Assembly (NCBI RefSeq): GCF_019455445.1
Contig: NZ_JAHWUS010000002.1
Span: 186,001-250,000 of the forward strand
Origin: Pseudaquidulcibacter saccharophilus
GTDB lineage: Bacteria; Pseudomonadota; Alphaproteobacteria; Caulobacterales; Aquidulcibacteraceae
DNA: 64,000 bases
Direction of reading: 5' to 3'
The translations under genes were made by a program, and so were the position numbers. Below are positions 55,194-63,367 of the stretch, one piece after another (positions within the stretch are counted from its first letter, which is position 1; each line of letters starts with the position of its first letter). The notes under the pieces are model-generated. The model was not told where the DNA came from. It was given only the letters and a program-made list of their open reading frames with translations, and did no database searches.

Positions 55194-55913
55194 ATGTCAA
55201 ACGAGATTGAATTATTCTTCTGGGCAACACCAAACGGTTGGAAAATTTCAATTGCGCTTGAAGAAATGCAATTGCCGTACAAACTTAATTTGGTTGATAT
55301 TTCCAAAGGTGATCAATTTAAACCAGAGTTTTTGAAAATCAGTCCGAATAATAGGATGCCGGCAATTATTGATCCTACATTCATTGATGGTGCGCCAATA
55401 TCAGTTTTTGAATCTGGTGCAATTTTACAATACCTAGCTCGCAAGACGGGCAAGTTTTATGGCAAGAATGATCGTGAACGCATTTTAATTGACCAGTGGC
55501 TTTTTTGGCAGATGGCAGGGCTGGGGCCAATGGCGGGACAGGCATCACATTATAGGAATTATGCACCCAATTTGGTTGATGACCAAAAGCTCATTGAATA
55601 TGGGCGAAATAGATATTTTAATGAAGTTAGGCGCCTTTTTGGTGTCCTTGATAACCAGCTTGCGAATTATGAGTTTATTGCGGGCGAATATTCAATTGCT
55701 GATATGGCATGTTTCCCATGGATTAGAGCGTATGAGTTTGTCGGACAAGATTTGAAAGAGTTCAAAAAATTGTCAAATTGGTATGAAATCATAAATTCAC
55801 GCCCAGCCGTTCAGAAAGGGCTTGCAGTTGGAAAAGAGAGTAAGCGTGACCAAACAAAACTCAATAAAGAAGAAATTGAGGAACAGGCGCGCAATTTATT
55901 TGGCAAAAAATAA
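55194..55913 (+). CDS. Glutathione S-transferase family protein (YfcG/Ure2p-like)
   Basis: A 239-residue GST. The thioredoxin-like N-domain shows FFWATPNGWKISIALEEMQL, where Thr/Asn-Gly replace the usual Ser/Cys, and NNRMPAIIDPTF with the cis-Pro; the helical C-domain has SIADMACFPWIRAYEFVGQD. This pattern fits Nu-class (YfcG/YghU) GSTs with disulfide reductase activity. A hairpin of ACTCCC and GGGAGT (55913-55939) follows the stop and may terminate it. Confidence 0.88.
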   Translation: MSNEIELFFWATPNGWKISIALEEMQLPYKLNLVDISKGDQFKPEFLKISPNNRMPAIIDPTFIDGAPISVFESGAILQYLARKTGKFYGKNDRERILIDQWLFWQMAGLGPMAGQASHYRNYAPNLVDDQKLIEYGRNRYFNEVRRLFGVLDNQLANYEFIAGEYSIADMACFPWIRAYEFVGQDLKEFKKLSNWYEIINSRPAVQKGLAVGKESKRDQTKLNKEEIEEQARNLFGKK

Positions 55914-55981
55914 CTCCCCCCATTTTCAATAGAGGGAGTGTTTGGCGGGTTTATTTAGTTGATGCGTTGGTGGTGTCCGGG

Positions 55982-56524
55982 TTAATGGCCGGATTTTTCC
56001 ATGCCTTTCATGTCACCCATTGTCGCAGATTGACCTGGGTCAACAACTAATGGTGCTTCAAATTTAATTTTTTTGCCATCCGTAGTATTTAGCGTGATTT
56101 TAGCAACATCGCCCTCTTTAAGACCTGGTTTAATTTCAAACATCATTATGTGTTTGCCCATAGGTTCAAGCACAAGGTCGCCGCCAGCAGGAACTTCAAA
56201 ACTGTCAACTTTGCGCATTTGCATCATACCGTCGGCACTTTTTTCGTGAGTATGTAGTTCAGTTCTTTTTGAAAGATCATTTTCACCGCCAACAATCACA
56301 ACTGCTTTATCGGTTGAATTATGTATTGTTACATAAGCGGCAGTTTTATCTGTGCCACCCATTGGTACTCGAACGCGAGGGTTTTCGAGTTTTAAGCCAT
56401 CGGTTTCAATTGCAGCTACTTCATTCGTTGCGATTTCATTTGATTGTGTTGCTGGTGAATTAGCTTTTTGTGAACAAGCGCTAATAAATGCTATGGCAGA
56501 TATTGCTATAATTACTTTTTTCAT
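55982..56524 (-). CDS. PCuAC-type copper chaperone lipoprotein
   Basis: A 180-residue periplasmic lipoprotein. The ATG at 56524 has GGAG five bases upstream and gives MKKVIIAISAIAFISAC with lipobox ISAC (Cys17). The DUF461/PCuAC fold follows: AYVTIHNSTDKAVVIVG, TELHTHEKSADGMMQMRKVD and LVLEPMGKHIMMFEIKPGL, whose His and Met residues bind Cu(I) in the H-M-x10-M-x21-H-x-M pattern. PCuAC delivers copper to the Cu-A site of cytochrome oxidase. The C-terminus is Met/His-rich. Confidence 0.9.
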   Translation of the reverse strand: MKKVIIAISAIAFISACSQKANSPATQSNEIATNEVAAIETDGLKLENPRVRVPMGGTDKTAAYVTIHNSTDKAVVIVGGENDLSKRTELHTHEKSADGMMQMRKVDSFEVPAGGDLVLEPMGKHIMMFEIKPGLKEGDVAKITLNTTDGKKIKFEAPLVVDPGQSATMGDMKGMEKSGH

Positions 56525-57098
56525 GAAAACTCCGCTATAATAATTATATCTTATATGCGGCATTAAATAACATGGTGTTATAAAAAGAGCTGTGAATCAG
56601 TTTTAATGCAGCAGCTAATTAATCAGTCTTAATGTATGTAATTTAAAGGCATATTATTATAAATTAATATAAAACACATTGCTTTATTATAAAAATGGAC
56701 AAAATGTCATAGTATGCAAAAATGCAACGCAACTATCTATTTTTGCATTTATTGCTAAATGGTTATAATAAAATGCAACAATAATAGCATTGCGAGGCAT
56801 AAAATGACTATTATCTATTCATACTTTATCTGCATTGAAAAAATATTTCAATATAATGTCAAAAATGTGAATAATTTGTCCTGAGGTATGTGGAAGCGTT
56901 TTCATTTTTTTTATTATAGTCAAATTTTTTTTTATTTTTATGCTTGATTTTATTTTCGATATGCTGTTTAAGCCGCCACCGCACTTAAACATACTGTGAT
57001 TTGCGACAAGTTTGCAATTTTTTGCAATATGCAAGCACATTATTTTTCAAAAATTGGACTAAGTTAAACTTAGACAATTCACTATTACGAGGATAAAA
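56525..57098. other. 574-base AT-rich intergenic region with inverted repeats
   Basis: No convincing gene on either strand. Three structured elements: ATGCAAAAA (56714-56722) facing TTTTTGCAT (56740-56748); TGTTTAAG (56965-56972) facing CTTAAACA (56984-56991); and CTAAGTT-A-AACTTAG (57059-57073), just upstream of the small gene at 57099. It carries divergent promoters. Confidence 0.55.
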
Positions 57099-57299
57099 AT
57101 GGAAGGTGATTTCTGCACTAGCGAAGGCGCGCGCCGCCTTAAAACCAAAATTCAAGAATACTGGCGTGACCGTGGTTATGACGTAACTGTTGATTTGGTT
57201 GATGAAGGCTTTGTTCCTGCAATGCGTTCTGGCAGAACAGATGTTCGTTCAGATATGATAAATGGCTTACCGCGCCGTCGCATCCAACAGGATAGCTAA
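57099..57299 (+). CDS. Conserved small alphaproteobacterial protein
   Basis: A 66-residue basic protein: EGDFCTSEGARRLKTKIQEY, WRDRGYDVTVDLVDEGFVPA and SGRTDVRSDMINGLPRR. The last block (RxxVRSDMxNGLP) recurs in many alphaproteobacterial small proteins annotated only as hypothetical. GAGGATAAAA lies directly before the ATG. It has its own promoter region and a strong terminator, so it is a single-gene unit. Function unknown; nucleic-acid binding is possible but not shown. Confidence 0.78.
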   Translation: MEGDFCTSEGARRLKTKIQEYWRDRGYDVTVDLVDEGFVPAMRSGRTDVRSDMINGLPRRRIQQDS

Positions 57300-57366
57300 T
57301 TTTGCGTTTACTAGCTTTTATTTTTACGCTTAAATTTTTCTAAGAAATTTACATACTAAAAAATTT

Positions 57367-57400
57367 ATGCCACCGTCTCATAAAGATGGTGGCATTTTTT
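57367..57400. terminator. Terminator between the small gene and gph
   Basis: ATGCCACC (57367-57374) pairs with GGTGGCAT (57388-57395), extended inward by GTCT/AGAT with one G-T pair, then a T-tract. It lies between convergent genes. Confidence 0.88.
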
Positions 57401-57401
57401 A

Positions 57402-58100
57402 TTATGCAAAATTTTGCAATTTTTGACTTAGTTTAATGATTATATCAAATAATTCATCATAATGATTGAAAAATGCATCGGCGCCAAGGTCGTGTACTTT
57501 AATCTCTGTATAACCAAAAGAAGTTACTACAACAGGGATTTTAGCGGACTGCGCGGCAAGAACGTCATTTTCACTATCTCCAACCAAAATTGCCATATCG
57601 CGATTGCCACCAACGCCATCAATTGCTGTTAGCAAGTGGATAGGGTCTGGTTTGGTTTTCTTAGTGGATTCTGGCCCATATATGCCGATAAAATCGTCCA
57701 GAATTCCAAGCTCTTGCATAACCAATTCAGAAAGGTGTGTAGGTTTATTTGTGCAAACAACAAGTTTTGCACCAGATTCCTTTAGGACCTTGAGGCATTC
57801 TTGTACGCCTTCGTAAACCTTACTTCTTAGGGCGATACCTGCCTTATAGGTTTCAAGGAAAAATGGAACGTGCAAATCTAGTTCATCTTCAGTAATTTCA
57901 TAGCCAGCAACCTTTGCAGCCCTTTTAACTGCAAATCTTGCACCACGACCAATAATCCTTCTCATGTCATCTAGTTCTACATGCGGTAGTCCTAGTTTAT
58001 CCATCACTTCATTGGTCGCGCGCACCAAATCAGGTGCGGTATCAATTAAAGTACCATCAAGGTCAAAGGCAATTGTAAAATTATCTAAAGGTTTTGACAT
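57402..58100 (-). CDS. gph: Phosphoglycolate phosphatase (HAD superfamily)
   Basis: A 232-residue HAD phosphatase that clears 2-phosphoglycolate from DNA repair and related reactions. Motif I is FDLDGTLIDTAPDL (Asp12 nucleophile region), motif II VVCTNKPTH, motif III with Lys in STKKTKPDP, and motif IV LVGDSENDVLAA. A helical cap (about 20-90) is inserted after motif I. It is divergent from glmU with 89 bases between. Confidence 0.92.
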   Translation of the reverse strand: MSKPLDNFTIAFDLDGTLIDTAPDLVRATNEVMDKLGLPHVELDDMRRIIGRGARFAVKRAAKVAGYEITEDELDLHVPFFLETYKAGIALRSKVYEGVQECLKVLKESGAKLVVCTNKPTHLSELVMQELGILDDFIGIYGPESTKKTKPDPIHLLTAIDGVGGNRDMAILVGDSENDVLAAQSAKIPVVVTSFGYTEIKVHDLGADAFFNHYDELFDIIIKLSQKLQNFA

Positions 58101-58189
58101 GATTGTCTTATAGATTTTTGAATAAATAATTGCTAGCAGACAAAATGTAATTTATCGGTCTGGAATCAGACTTGAACAAAGGGCTTACC

Positions 58190-59551
58190 ATGACAGTTTC
58201 TAAAGCGCGCGCCGCAATAATTCTTGCAGCTGGTCAAGGCACAAGAATGAAATCTTCATTATCTAAAGTACTTCACAAAGTTGCTGGACGAGCGATGTTG
58301 GATTGGGTGATTGCTTTGGCACGTGATTTAGATTGTGAAAAAATTGTCGTTGTAACTGGGGCGCATAACCAAGATGCAACCAAGAAAGTTATAGCGCAAT
58401 TAGGTGAGGGGGCGCATGCGCTTCAAGAGCCACCAATGGGAACCGGTCACGCTGTTAATTGTGCAAAGGATGCAATGAGCGGTTTTGATGGAAACGTTAT
58501 TGTTCTTTACGCTGATACACCATTAATCACTAGGGAAACTGCCGTAAAAGCTTTTGAAGCAGTTGAAAATGGCGCTAGCGTTTCAGTACTAGGGTTTGAA
58601 GCAAAGATACCTGGCGCATATGGTCGATTAATTGAAAATAAAGATGGCGATTTACTTGAGATTGTCGAAGCAAAAGAAGCTACTGCCGATCAACTTGCAA
58701 TTAATCTATGTAACTCAGGTGTAATGGCGGCAAATGCAAAGGATTTATTCGCACACCTTGAAAATGTTACTAATGAGAACGCCAAAGGTGAATATTACCT
58801 AACTGATGTTGTTGGGCTTGCGGTTAATGCAGGGCAAAAATGTAAAGCGGTTCGCGGCACAGAAGATGAAGTTATGGGGGTCAATTCACGCCTTGAATTA
58901 TCGCAAGCAGAGGCCGCATTCCAAAGTAAAAAACGTGTTGAGATGATGGAAAAGGGTGTAACTTTAATTGCACCCGAAACCGTATTCTTTAGTCATGACA
59001 CTGAAATTGAAAACGACGTCACAATTGAACCAAATGTTGTATTTGGAGAAGGTGTTGTTGTTAAAAGCGGTGCAACAATCCGTGCCTTTACCCATATCGA
59101 AGGTGGCATAATTGGCAATGGTGCAATTATTGGCCCATATTCACGTATTCGCCCAGGTTCTGAAATTGGCAAAGATGTTCATATCGGAAACTTTGTTGAA
59201 ACCAAAAATGCCAAGCTTTCAGAAGGGGTAAAAGCAAACCACCTTACATATCTTGGCGATGTTACAATTGGTAAAAAAACCAATATTGGTGCCGGTACCA
59301 TTACTTGTAACTATGATGGTTATTTCAAATATAAAACTGAAATTGGTGAAGGTGTCTTAATTGGTTCTGACACTATGTTGGTTGCGCCGTTGAAAATTGG
59401 CGACAAGGCCATGACCGGTTCAGGTTCAACTATTACTGAAGACATTCCTGCGGGCGCATTATCTTTTGAACGTAATGCACAAACAATTAAGGAGAAATGG
59501 GCGGATAATTTCCACGCCCTAAGTTCCGCAAAAAAAGCGCAAATGAAATAA
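58190..59551 (+). CDS. glmU: Bifunctional UDP-N-acetylglucosamine pyrophosphorylase/glucosamine-1-phosphate acetyltransferase GlmU
   Basis: A 453-residue enzyme making UDP-GlcNAc for peptidoglycan and lipid A. The N-domain has AAIILAAGQGTRMKSSLSKV and VLYADTPLI; the C-domain is a left-handed beta-helix of hexapeptide repeats (GNGAIIGPYSRIRPGSEIGK) with acetyl-CoA contacts in GVLIGSDTMLVAPLKIG. The ATG at 58190 has AAGGG six bases upstream, preferred to a TTG 18 bases earlier. rpiA follows 24 bases later. Confidence 0.96.
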   Translation: MTVSKARAAIILAAGQGTRMKSSLSKVLHKVAGRAMLDWVIALARDLDCEKIVVVTGAHNQDATKKVIAQLGEGAHALQEPPMGTGHAVNCAKDAMSGFDGNVIVLYADTPLITRETAVKAFEAVENGASVSVLGFEAKIPGAYGRLIENKDGDLLEIVEAKEATADQLAINLCNSGVMAANAKDLFAHLENVTNENAKGEYYLTDVVGLAVNAGQKCKAVRGTEDEVMGVNSRLELSQAEAAFQSKKRVEMMEKGVTLIAPETVFFSHDTEIENDVTIEPNVVFGEGVVVKSGATIRAFTHIEGGIIGNGAIIGPYSRIRPGSEIGKDVHIGNFVETKNAKLSEGVKANHLTYLGDVTIGKKTNIGAGTITCNYDGYFKYKTEIGEGVLIGSDTMLVAPLKIGDKAMTGSGSTITEDIPAGALSFERNAQTIKEKWADNFHALSSAKKAQMK

Positions 59552-59575
59552 TATTAGCAAATTAATATAGGCAAG

Positions 59576-60283
59576 ATGATTATGGATGCAGATACACAAA
59601 AGGCGCAAGCTGCTGCCAAGGCAATTGAGTATGTTAAAGAAGGAATGTTGCTTGGGCTGGGAACTGGCTCAACTGCCGCACATTTTGTCCGCCAATTGGG
59701 TGAAAAGGTGGCAAATGGCTTCAAGGTTGCCGGTGTTCCAACGTCTATTGCCACCGAAACACTTGCCAAAGAAGTCGGCGTGCCACTTTTGAATATTGAT
59801 GAAGTAACAACACTTGATTTGGTTGTTGATGGTGCTGATGAGGCCGATGGTGCTTTAAATCTGATTAAAGGTGGTGGGGCGGCGCTTTTGCGTGAAAAGG
59901 TTATTGCGCACGCTTCTAAGCATATGATTGTCATTGCTGATGAGAGTAAATTGGTGAATACACTTGGTACATTTGCTTTACCAATTGAGATTATTCAATT
60001 CGCAACCTCCATTACAATCCATGAAATTAAGAATTGTTTGAAAACATGTGGTGTTAAAGGGGACGAGGTTGCAATTCGTCAAAAAGACGGTGCGCCATTA
60101 ATTACTGATAATGGTAATTTCATTCTTGATTGTAAGTGCATTGAAATACCTAACCCTGAATTACTTTGCTTTGAACTAAATAAAATCCCAGGCGTTGTTG
60201 AGAACGGCATTTTCCCGAACTTCAAAAACGCAAAACGTACTTTGGTATTGGGAACGCCAAACGGTGCAAAAGTTGTCGAATAG
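59576..60283 (+). CDS. rpiA: Ribose-5-phosphate isomerase A
   Basis: A 235-residue enzyme interconverting ribose-5-phosphate and ribulose-5-phosphate. LGLGTGSTAAHFVRQLG is the phosphate loop (about 24-40), DGADEADGALNLIKGGGAAL holds the catalytic Asp and Lys, and the C-terminal part contacts the base. Two in-frame ATGs exist at 59576 and 59582; AGG spacing slightly favours either. It sits between glmU and gor on the same strand. Confidence 0.96.
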   Translation: MIMDADTQKAQAAAKAIEYVKEGMLLGLGTGSTAAHFVRQLGEKVANGFKVAGVPTSIATETLAKEVGVPLLNIDEVTTLDLVVDGADEADGALNLIKGGGAALLREKVIAHASKHMIVIADESKLVNTLGTFALPIEIIQFATSITIHEIKNCLKTCGVKGDEVAIRQKDGAPLITDNGNFILDCKCIEIPNPELLCFELNKIPGVVENGIFPNFKNAKRTLVLGTPNGAKVVE

Positions 60284-60319
60284 ATTGAAATCTTTAACTC
60301 AAGTCATTATTTGTAAGTA

Positions 60320-61663
60320 ATGACTTATGATTTTGATTTATTCGTGATTGGTGCCGGTTCAGGCGGGGTTCGTGCGGCGCGTATGGCAGCAAGCTATGGC
60401 GCAAAGGTTGCCATTGCAGAGGAATATCGGATTGGCGGAACCTGTGTAATTCGTGGCTGTGTTCCCAAGAAGTTCTTGGTTTATGCTTCTGAATTTACAC
60501 ATAATTTTACGGAAATTGCCCCTTCGTATGGATGGTCAATTGGTGACATAAGTTTTGACTGGAAGACGTTGCGCAATAAAGTGCAGGATGAGGTTGCAAG
60601 GCTTTCGGCAATTTATAACCGCAACCTCGGTAATTCGGGGGTTGAAATTTTTGAAACCCGTGCCGAAATTTTGGATAAAAACCATATTAAGCTATCAGAT
60701 GGGCGTGTGCTAAGTGCCAAATATATTCTTATCGCAACAGGCGGCGCGCCATATATTCCAGATGAAATAATTGGTTCCGAGCATGCCATAAGCTCGAACG
60801 AGGTTTTCTTATTAGATAAATTGCCTAAATCAATTGTGATTAATGGCGGTGGTTTTATTGCGATTGAATTTGCCTTTGTCCTAAAGGGGCTTGGCGTTGA
60901 TGTTACGCTTGTTTATCGTGGTGAAGAAATCTTGCGCAGTTTTGACGATTGTATTCGTGCCGAAGTTCACGAAAATATGAAGAATCGCGGAATTCGTGTT
61001 ATCACCAAAGCAAACATAAATGAAATAAGCCCGATTGATGATGGGTTTAATGTGCATCTATCAAATGGCGAGATTATATTTGCAGGCAAGGTTCTGCTTG
61101 CATTGGGTCGTAAACCATATGTCAAAGGGCTTGGCCTTGAAAATGCGGGTGTCGAAATTGAAAATGACGCCATAAAGGTTGATGAGTATTCAAAAACCAA
61201 TATTGATAATATTTATGCCGTTGGTGATGTTACCAATCGCATAAATCTTACGCCTGTTGCAATCCGTGAAGGTGCTGCATTCGCGGCAACTATTTTCAAT
61301 AATAAACCAACCAAAATGAATTATGAAAATGTTGCCAGCGCAGTGTTTTCCCAACCACCTGTTGGCACTGTTGGTTTGACCGAACATGATGCGCGTGCAA
61401 AATTCGGACAAATTGATGTTTACAGAACTCGTTTCCGGCCAATGCGCATTGCATTATCAAATGATCAAACGCGGGTAATGATGAAATTGGTGGTGCGTGC
61501 ATCCGATAATATTGTGGTTGGCGTGCATATCGTTGGCGATGATGCCCCAGAAATGATTCAAATGGCGGCGATTGCGGTTAAAGCAGGGCTTACCAAAGAG
61601 CAGTTTGACGAAACCTGTGCAGTTCACCCGACAATGGCGGAAGAATTGGTGACGCTTAAATAA
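60320..61663 (+). CDS. gor: Glutathione-disulfide reductase
   Basis: A 447-residue flavoprotein. FAD loop IGAGSGGVRAARMAA (about 10-24), redox-active pair in GGTCVIRGCVPKK, NAD(P)-binding motif GGGFIAIEFAFVLKG with the Arg-rich segment YRGEEILRSFDDCIRAE indicating NADPH, and HPTMAEELVTL at the dimer interface His-Glu. It regenerates glutathione and may serve the two glutathione-linked proteins in the window. It follows rpiA at 36 bases. Confidence 0.94.
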   Translation: MTYDFDLFVIGAGSGGVRAARMAASYGAKVAIAEEYRIGGTCVIRGCVPKKFLVYASEFTHNFTEIAPSYGWSIGDISFDWKTLRNKVQDEVARLSAIYNRNLGNSGVEIFETRAEILDKNHIKLSDGRVLSAKYILIATGGAPYIPDEIIGSEHAISSNEVFLLDKLPKSIVINGGGFIAIEFAFVLKGLGVDVTLVYRGEEILRSFDDCIRAEVHENMKNRGIRVITKANINEISPIDDGFNVHLSNGEIIFAGKVLLALGRKPYVKGLGLENAGVEIENDAIKVDEYSKTNIDNIYAVGDVTNRINLTPVAIREGAAFAATIFNNKPTKMNYENVASAVFSQPPVGTVGLTEHDARAKFGQIDVYRTRFRPMRIALSNDQTRVMMKLVVRASDNIVVGVHIVGDDAPEMIQMAAIAVKAGLTKEQFDETCAVHPTMAEELVTLK

Positions 61664-62056
61664 GGAAGTTGAACACAAGTGGACGGAAGGGCGTTTTTAC
61701 CACCCCGATAACCAAAATATTTTTCAATTAATGTGAACATTTTTAAACAATATTTACAATGTGTAACAGCGATTATTTCTAAAAAAAACAATTGATAATC
61801 AATTTGTTAAACCGATTATTAGTGCTTATTTTTTGAATTGCCCCAAAATGTTGACATTTGTTGACATCCACCAAATTTAATACCGGCAAAAACCCTGACA
61901 TTTCCTGATATTTATCAGGAATGTGTCAAGACTTGTAAAAAATATTATAAGGGCAAAATTGGGGACGGTAATAGTGTTTTTGCTCCCCCACGAATGACCC
62001 TATTAGCTTTGGGGCGGTTAGTGTTTTAGATATTTGTTTTTGATTGGTATGGCAAT
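61664..62056. other. 393-base convergent intergenic region with TGACA repeats
   Basis: Lies between gor and an HI0933-type gene that both end here, so no promoter is needed. It nevertheless holds TTGACA at 61851 and 61861, TGACA at 61896, and an imperfect palindrome centred on CCTGAT-ATTT-ATCAGG (61904-61919) closing with TGTCA at 61924. A small RNA or an eroded gene is possible; no open frame is convincing. Confidence 0.5.
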
Positions 62057-63265
62057 TTAATTAATCCCGTTCGCACACGCCCAAGCGCTTGACCATGCCC
62101 ATTGGAAATTATATCCGCCCAGCCATCCGGTGATGTCGATACATTCACCAATGAAATAAAGACCGGGAACTTTTTTGCTTTCCATAGTTTTTTGATTCAA
62201 TTCATCGGTATCAATGCCGCCCTTTGTGACTTCTGCCTTGTAATAACCTTCATTACCGGCGGGCGTAAGTGGGAATGATTTGAGGCGTGTAATGAAATCA
62301 GTTATTTCATGGTTTTTAAGGCTATGAAGTTTTCGTTCGCCTAAATCCCCAACTAATTCTTTTGCAAGCCTGCTAGGTAATAATAAGGAAAGCGTGTTTA
62401 CAAAACTTTGATTTGGGTGCTTTTGCTTGGTGGATAGGATTTTCTTTTCAAAATCATGCCCTGCCGTAAAATCGATATATATTTCTTCGCCTTGATTTAT
62501 ATAGCTAGAGATTTGTAAGATTGCTGGCCCTGACATTCCTTTATGGGTAAAAAGAATTGCCTCTTTGAATGATGCGGATTTACTTGAAACAATCGCTTCA
62601 CAAGAAACCCCGCTAAGTGATTTAACCCAATCATATTTTTGCCCGCTAAAAACAAGCGGGACGAGGGCGGCGGATGGTTCATTGACGGAAATGCCAAATT
62701 GCTTGGCTATATCATATGCAAATCCTGTCGCACCAATTTTGGGAATTGATTTGCCACCGGTTGCTATAATTACATTTCTTGCGAGATATTCACCTTCTGG
62801 GGTGGTTATTTTAAAATCTTCATTTTTTTCAATTGAGGTTATTTCAACGCCAGTTTTGATTTTGATGCCTTTGCATGCCTCAGTAAGCATTTGTAAGATA
62901 TTATTTGCCCCGCCTTGGCGATCAACAAATAATTGCCCCAAAGTTTTCTCTACATATGGAATGTTTGCGCGCTTCACCATTTCAATGAAATCAGCGTTTG
63001 TAAATTGCAATAATGCCGAACGCGCAAATTGTGGGTTCTTTCCGTGAAAGTTCTTATAAGACACCTCTAAATTGGTGAAATTGCACCTTCCTCCACCAGA
63101 TATTAATATTTTTGTGCCAATCTTATCAGATGCTTCAAGCACGAGGGTCTTTTTGCCTTTTTGCCGAAGTTGTCCCGCGCAAAACAGACCGGCAGCACCC
63201 GCACCGATTATGATTGCGTCAAAAACTTTAATAGTTTCAGATAGTTTTAATATATTACGCGACAT
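62057..63265 (-). CDS. HI0933/YhiN family FAD-dependent oxidoreductase
   Basis: A 402-residue flavoprotein of the BaiN/HI0933 group. FDAIIIGAGAAGLFCAGQLR is the FAD motif; GTKILISGGGRCNFTN and NVIIATGGKSIPKIGATGFA are specific to this group; the C-terminal GECIDITGWLGGYNFQWAWS is the FAD-contacting end. Substrate is unknown in most bacteria. It reads leftwards and is divergent from ppk2 with 102 bases between. Confidence 0.9.
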   Translation of the reverse strand: MSRNILKLSETIKVFDAIIIGAGAAGLFCAGQLRQKGKKTLVLEASDKIGTKILISGGGRCNFTNLEVSYKNFHGKNPQFARSALLQFTNADFIEMVKRANIPYVEKTLGQLFVDRQGGANNILQMLTEACKGIKIKTGVEITSIEKNEDFKITTPEGEYLARNVIIATGGKSIPKIGATGFAYDIAKQFGISVNEPSAALVPLVFSGQKYDWVKSLSGVSCEAIVSSKSASFKEAILFTHKGMSGPAILQISSYINQGEEIYIDFTAGHDFEKKILSTKQKHPNQSFVNTLSLLLPSRLAKELVGDLGERKLHSLKNHEITDFITRLKSFPLTPAGNEGYYKAEVTKGGIDTDELNQKTMESKKVPGLYFIGECIDITGWLGGYNFQWAWSSAWACANGIN

Positions 63266-63367
63266 TTTGCCCCAGTGCTACAATTTGTCTCAAAATTTGG
63301 CGGGATAAAAAGTTCGATATGTGATATGAATTATCCATTACGAACGCCAAAAAATAAGGATTTATAC

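Noticed and set aside
56819-57040. 73-codon minus-strand frame in the 574-base gap
   Set aside because: Lysine/isoleucine-rich translation of AT-rich DNA, no ribosome-binding site and no recognisable feature.
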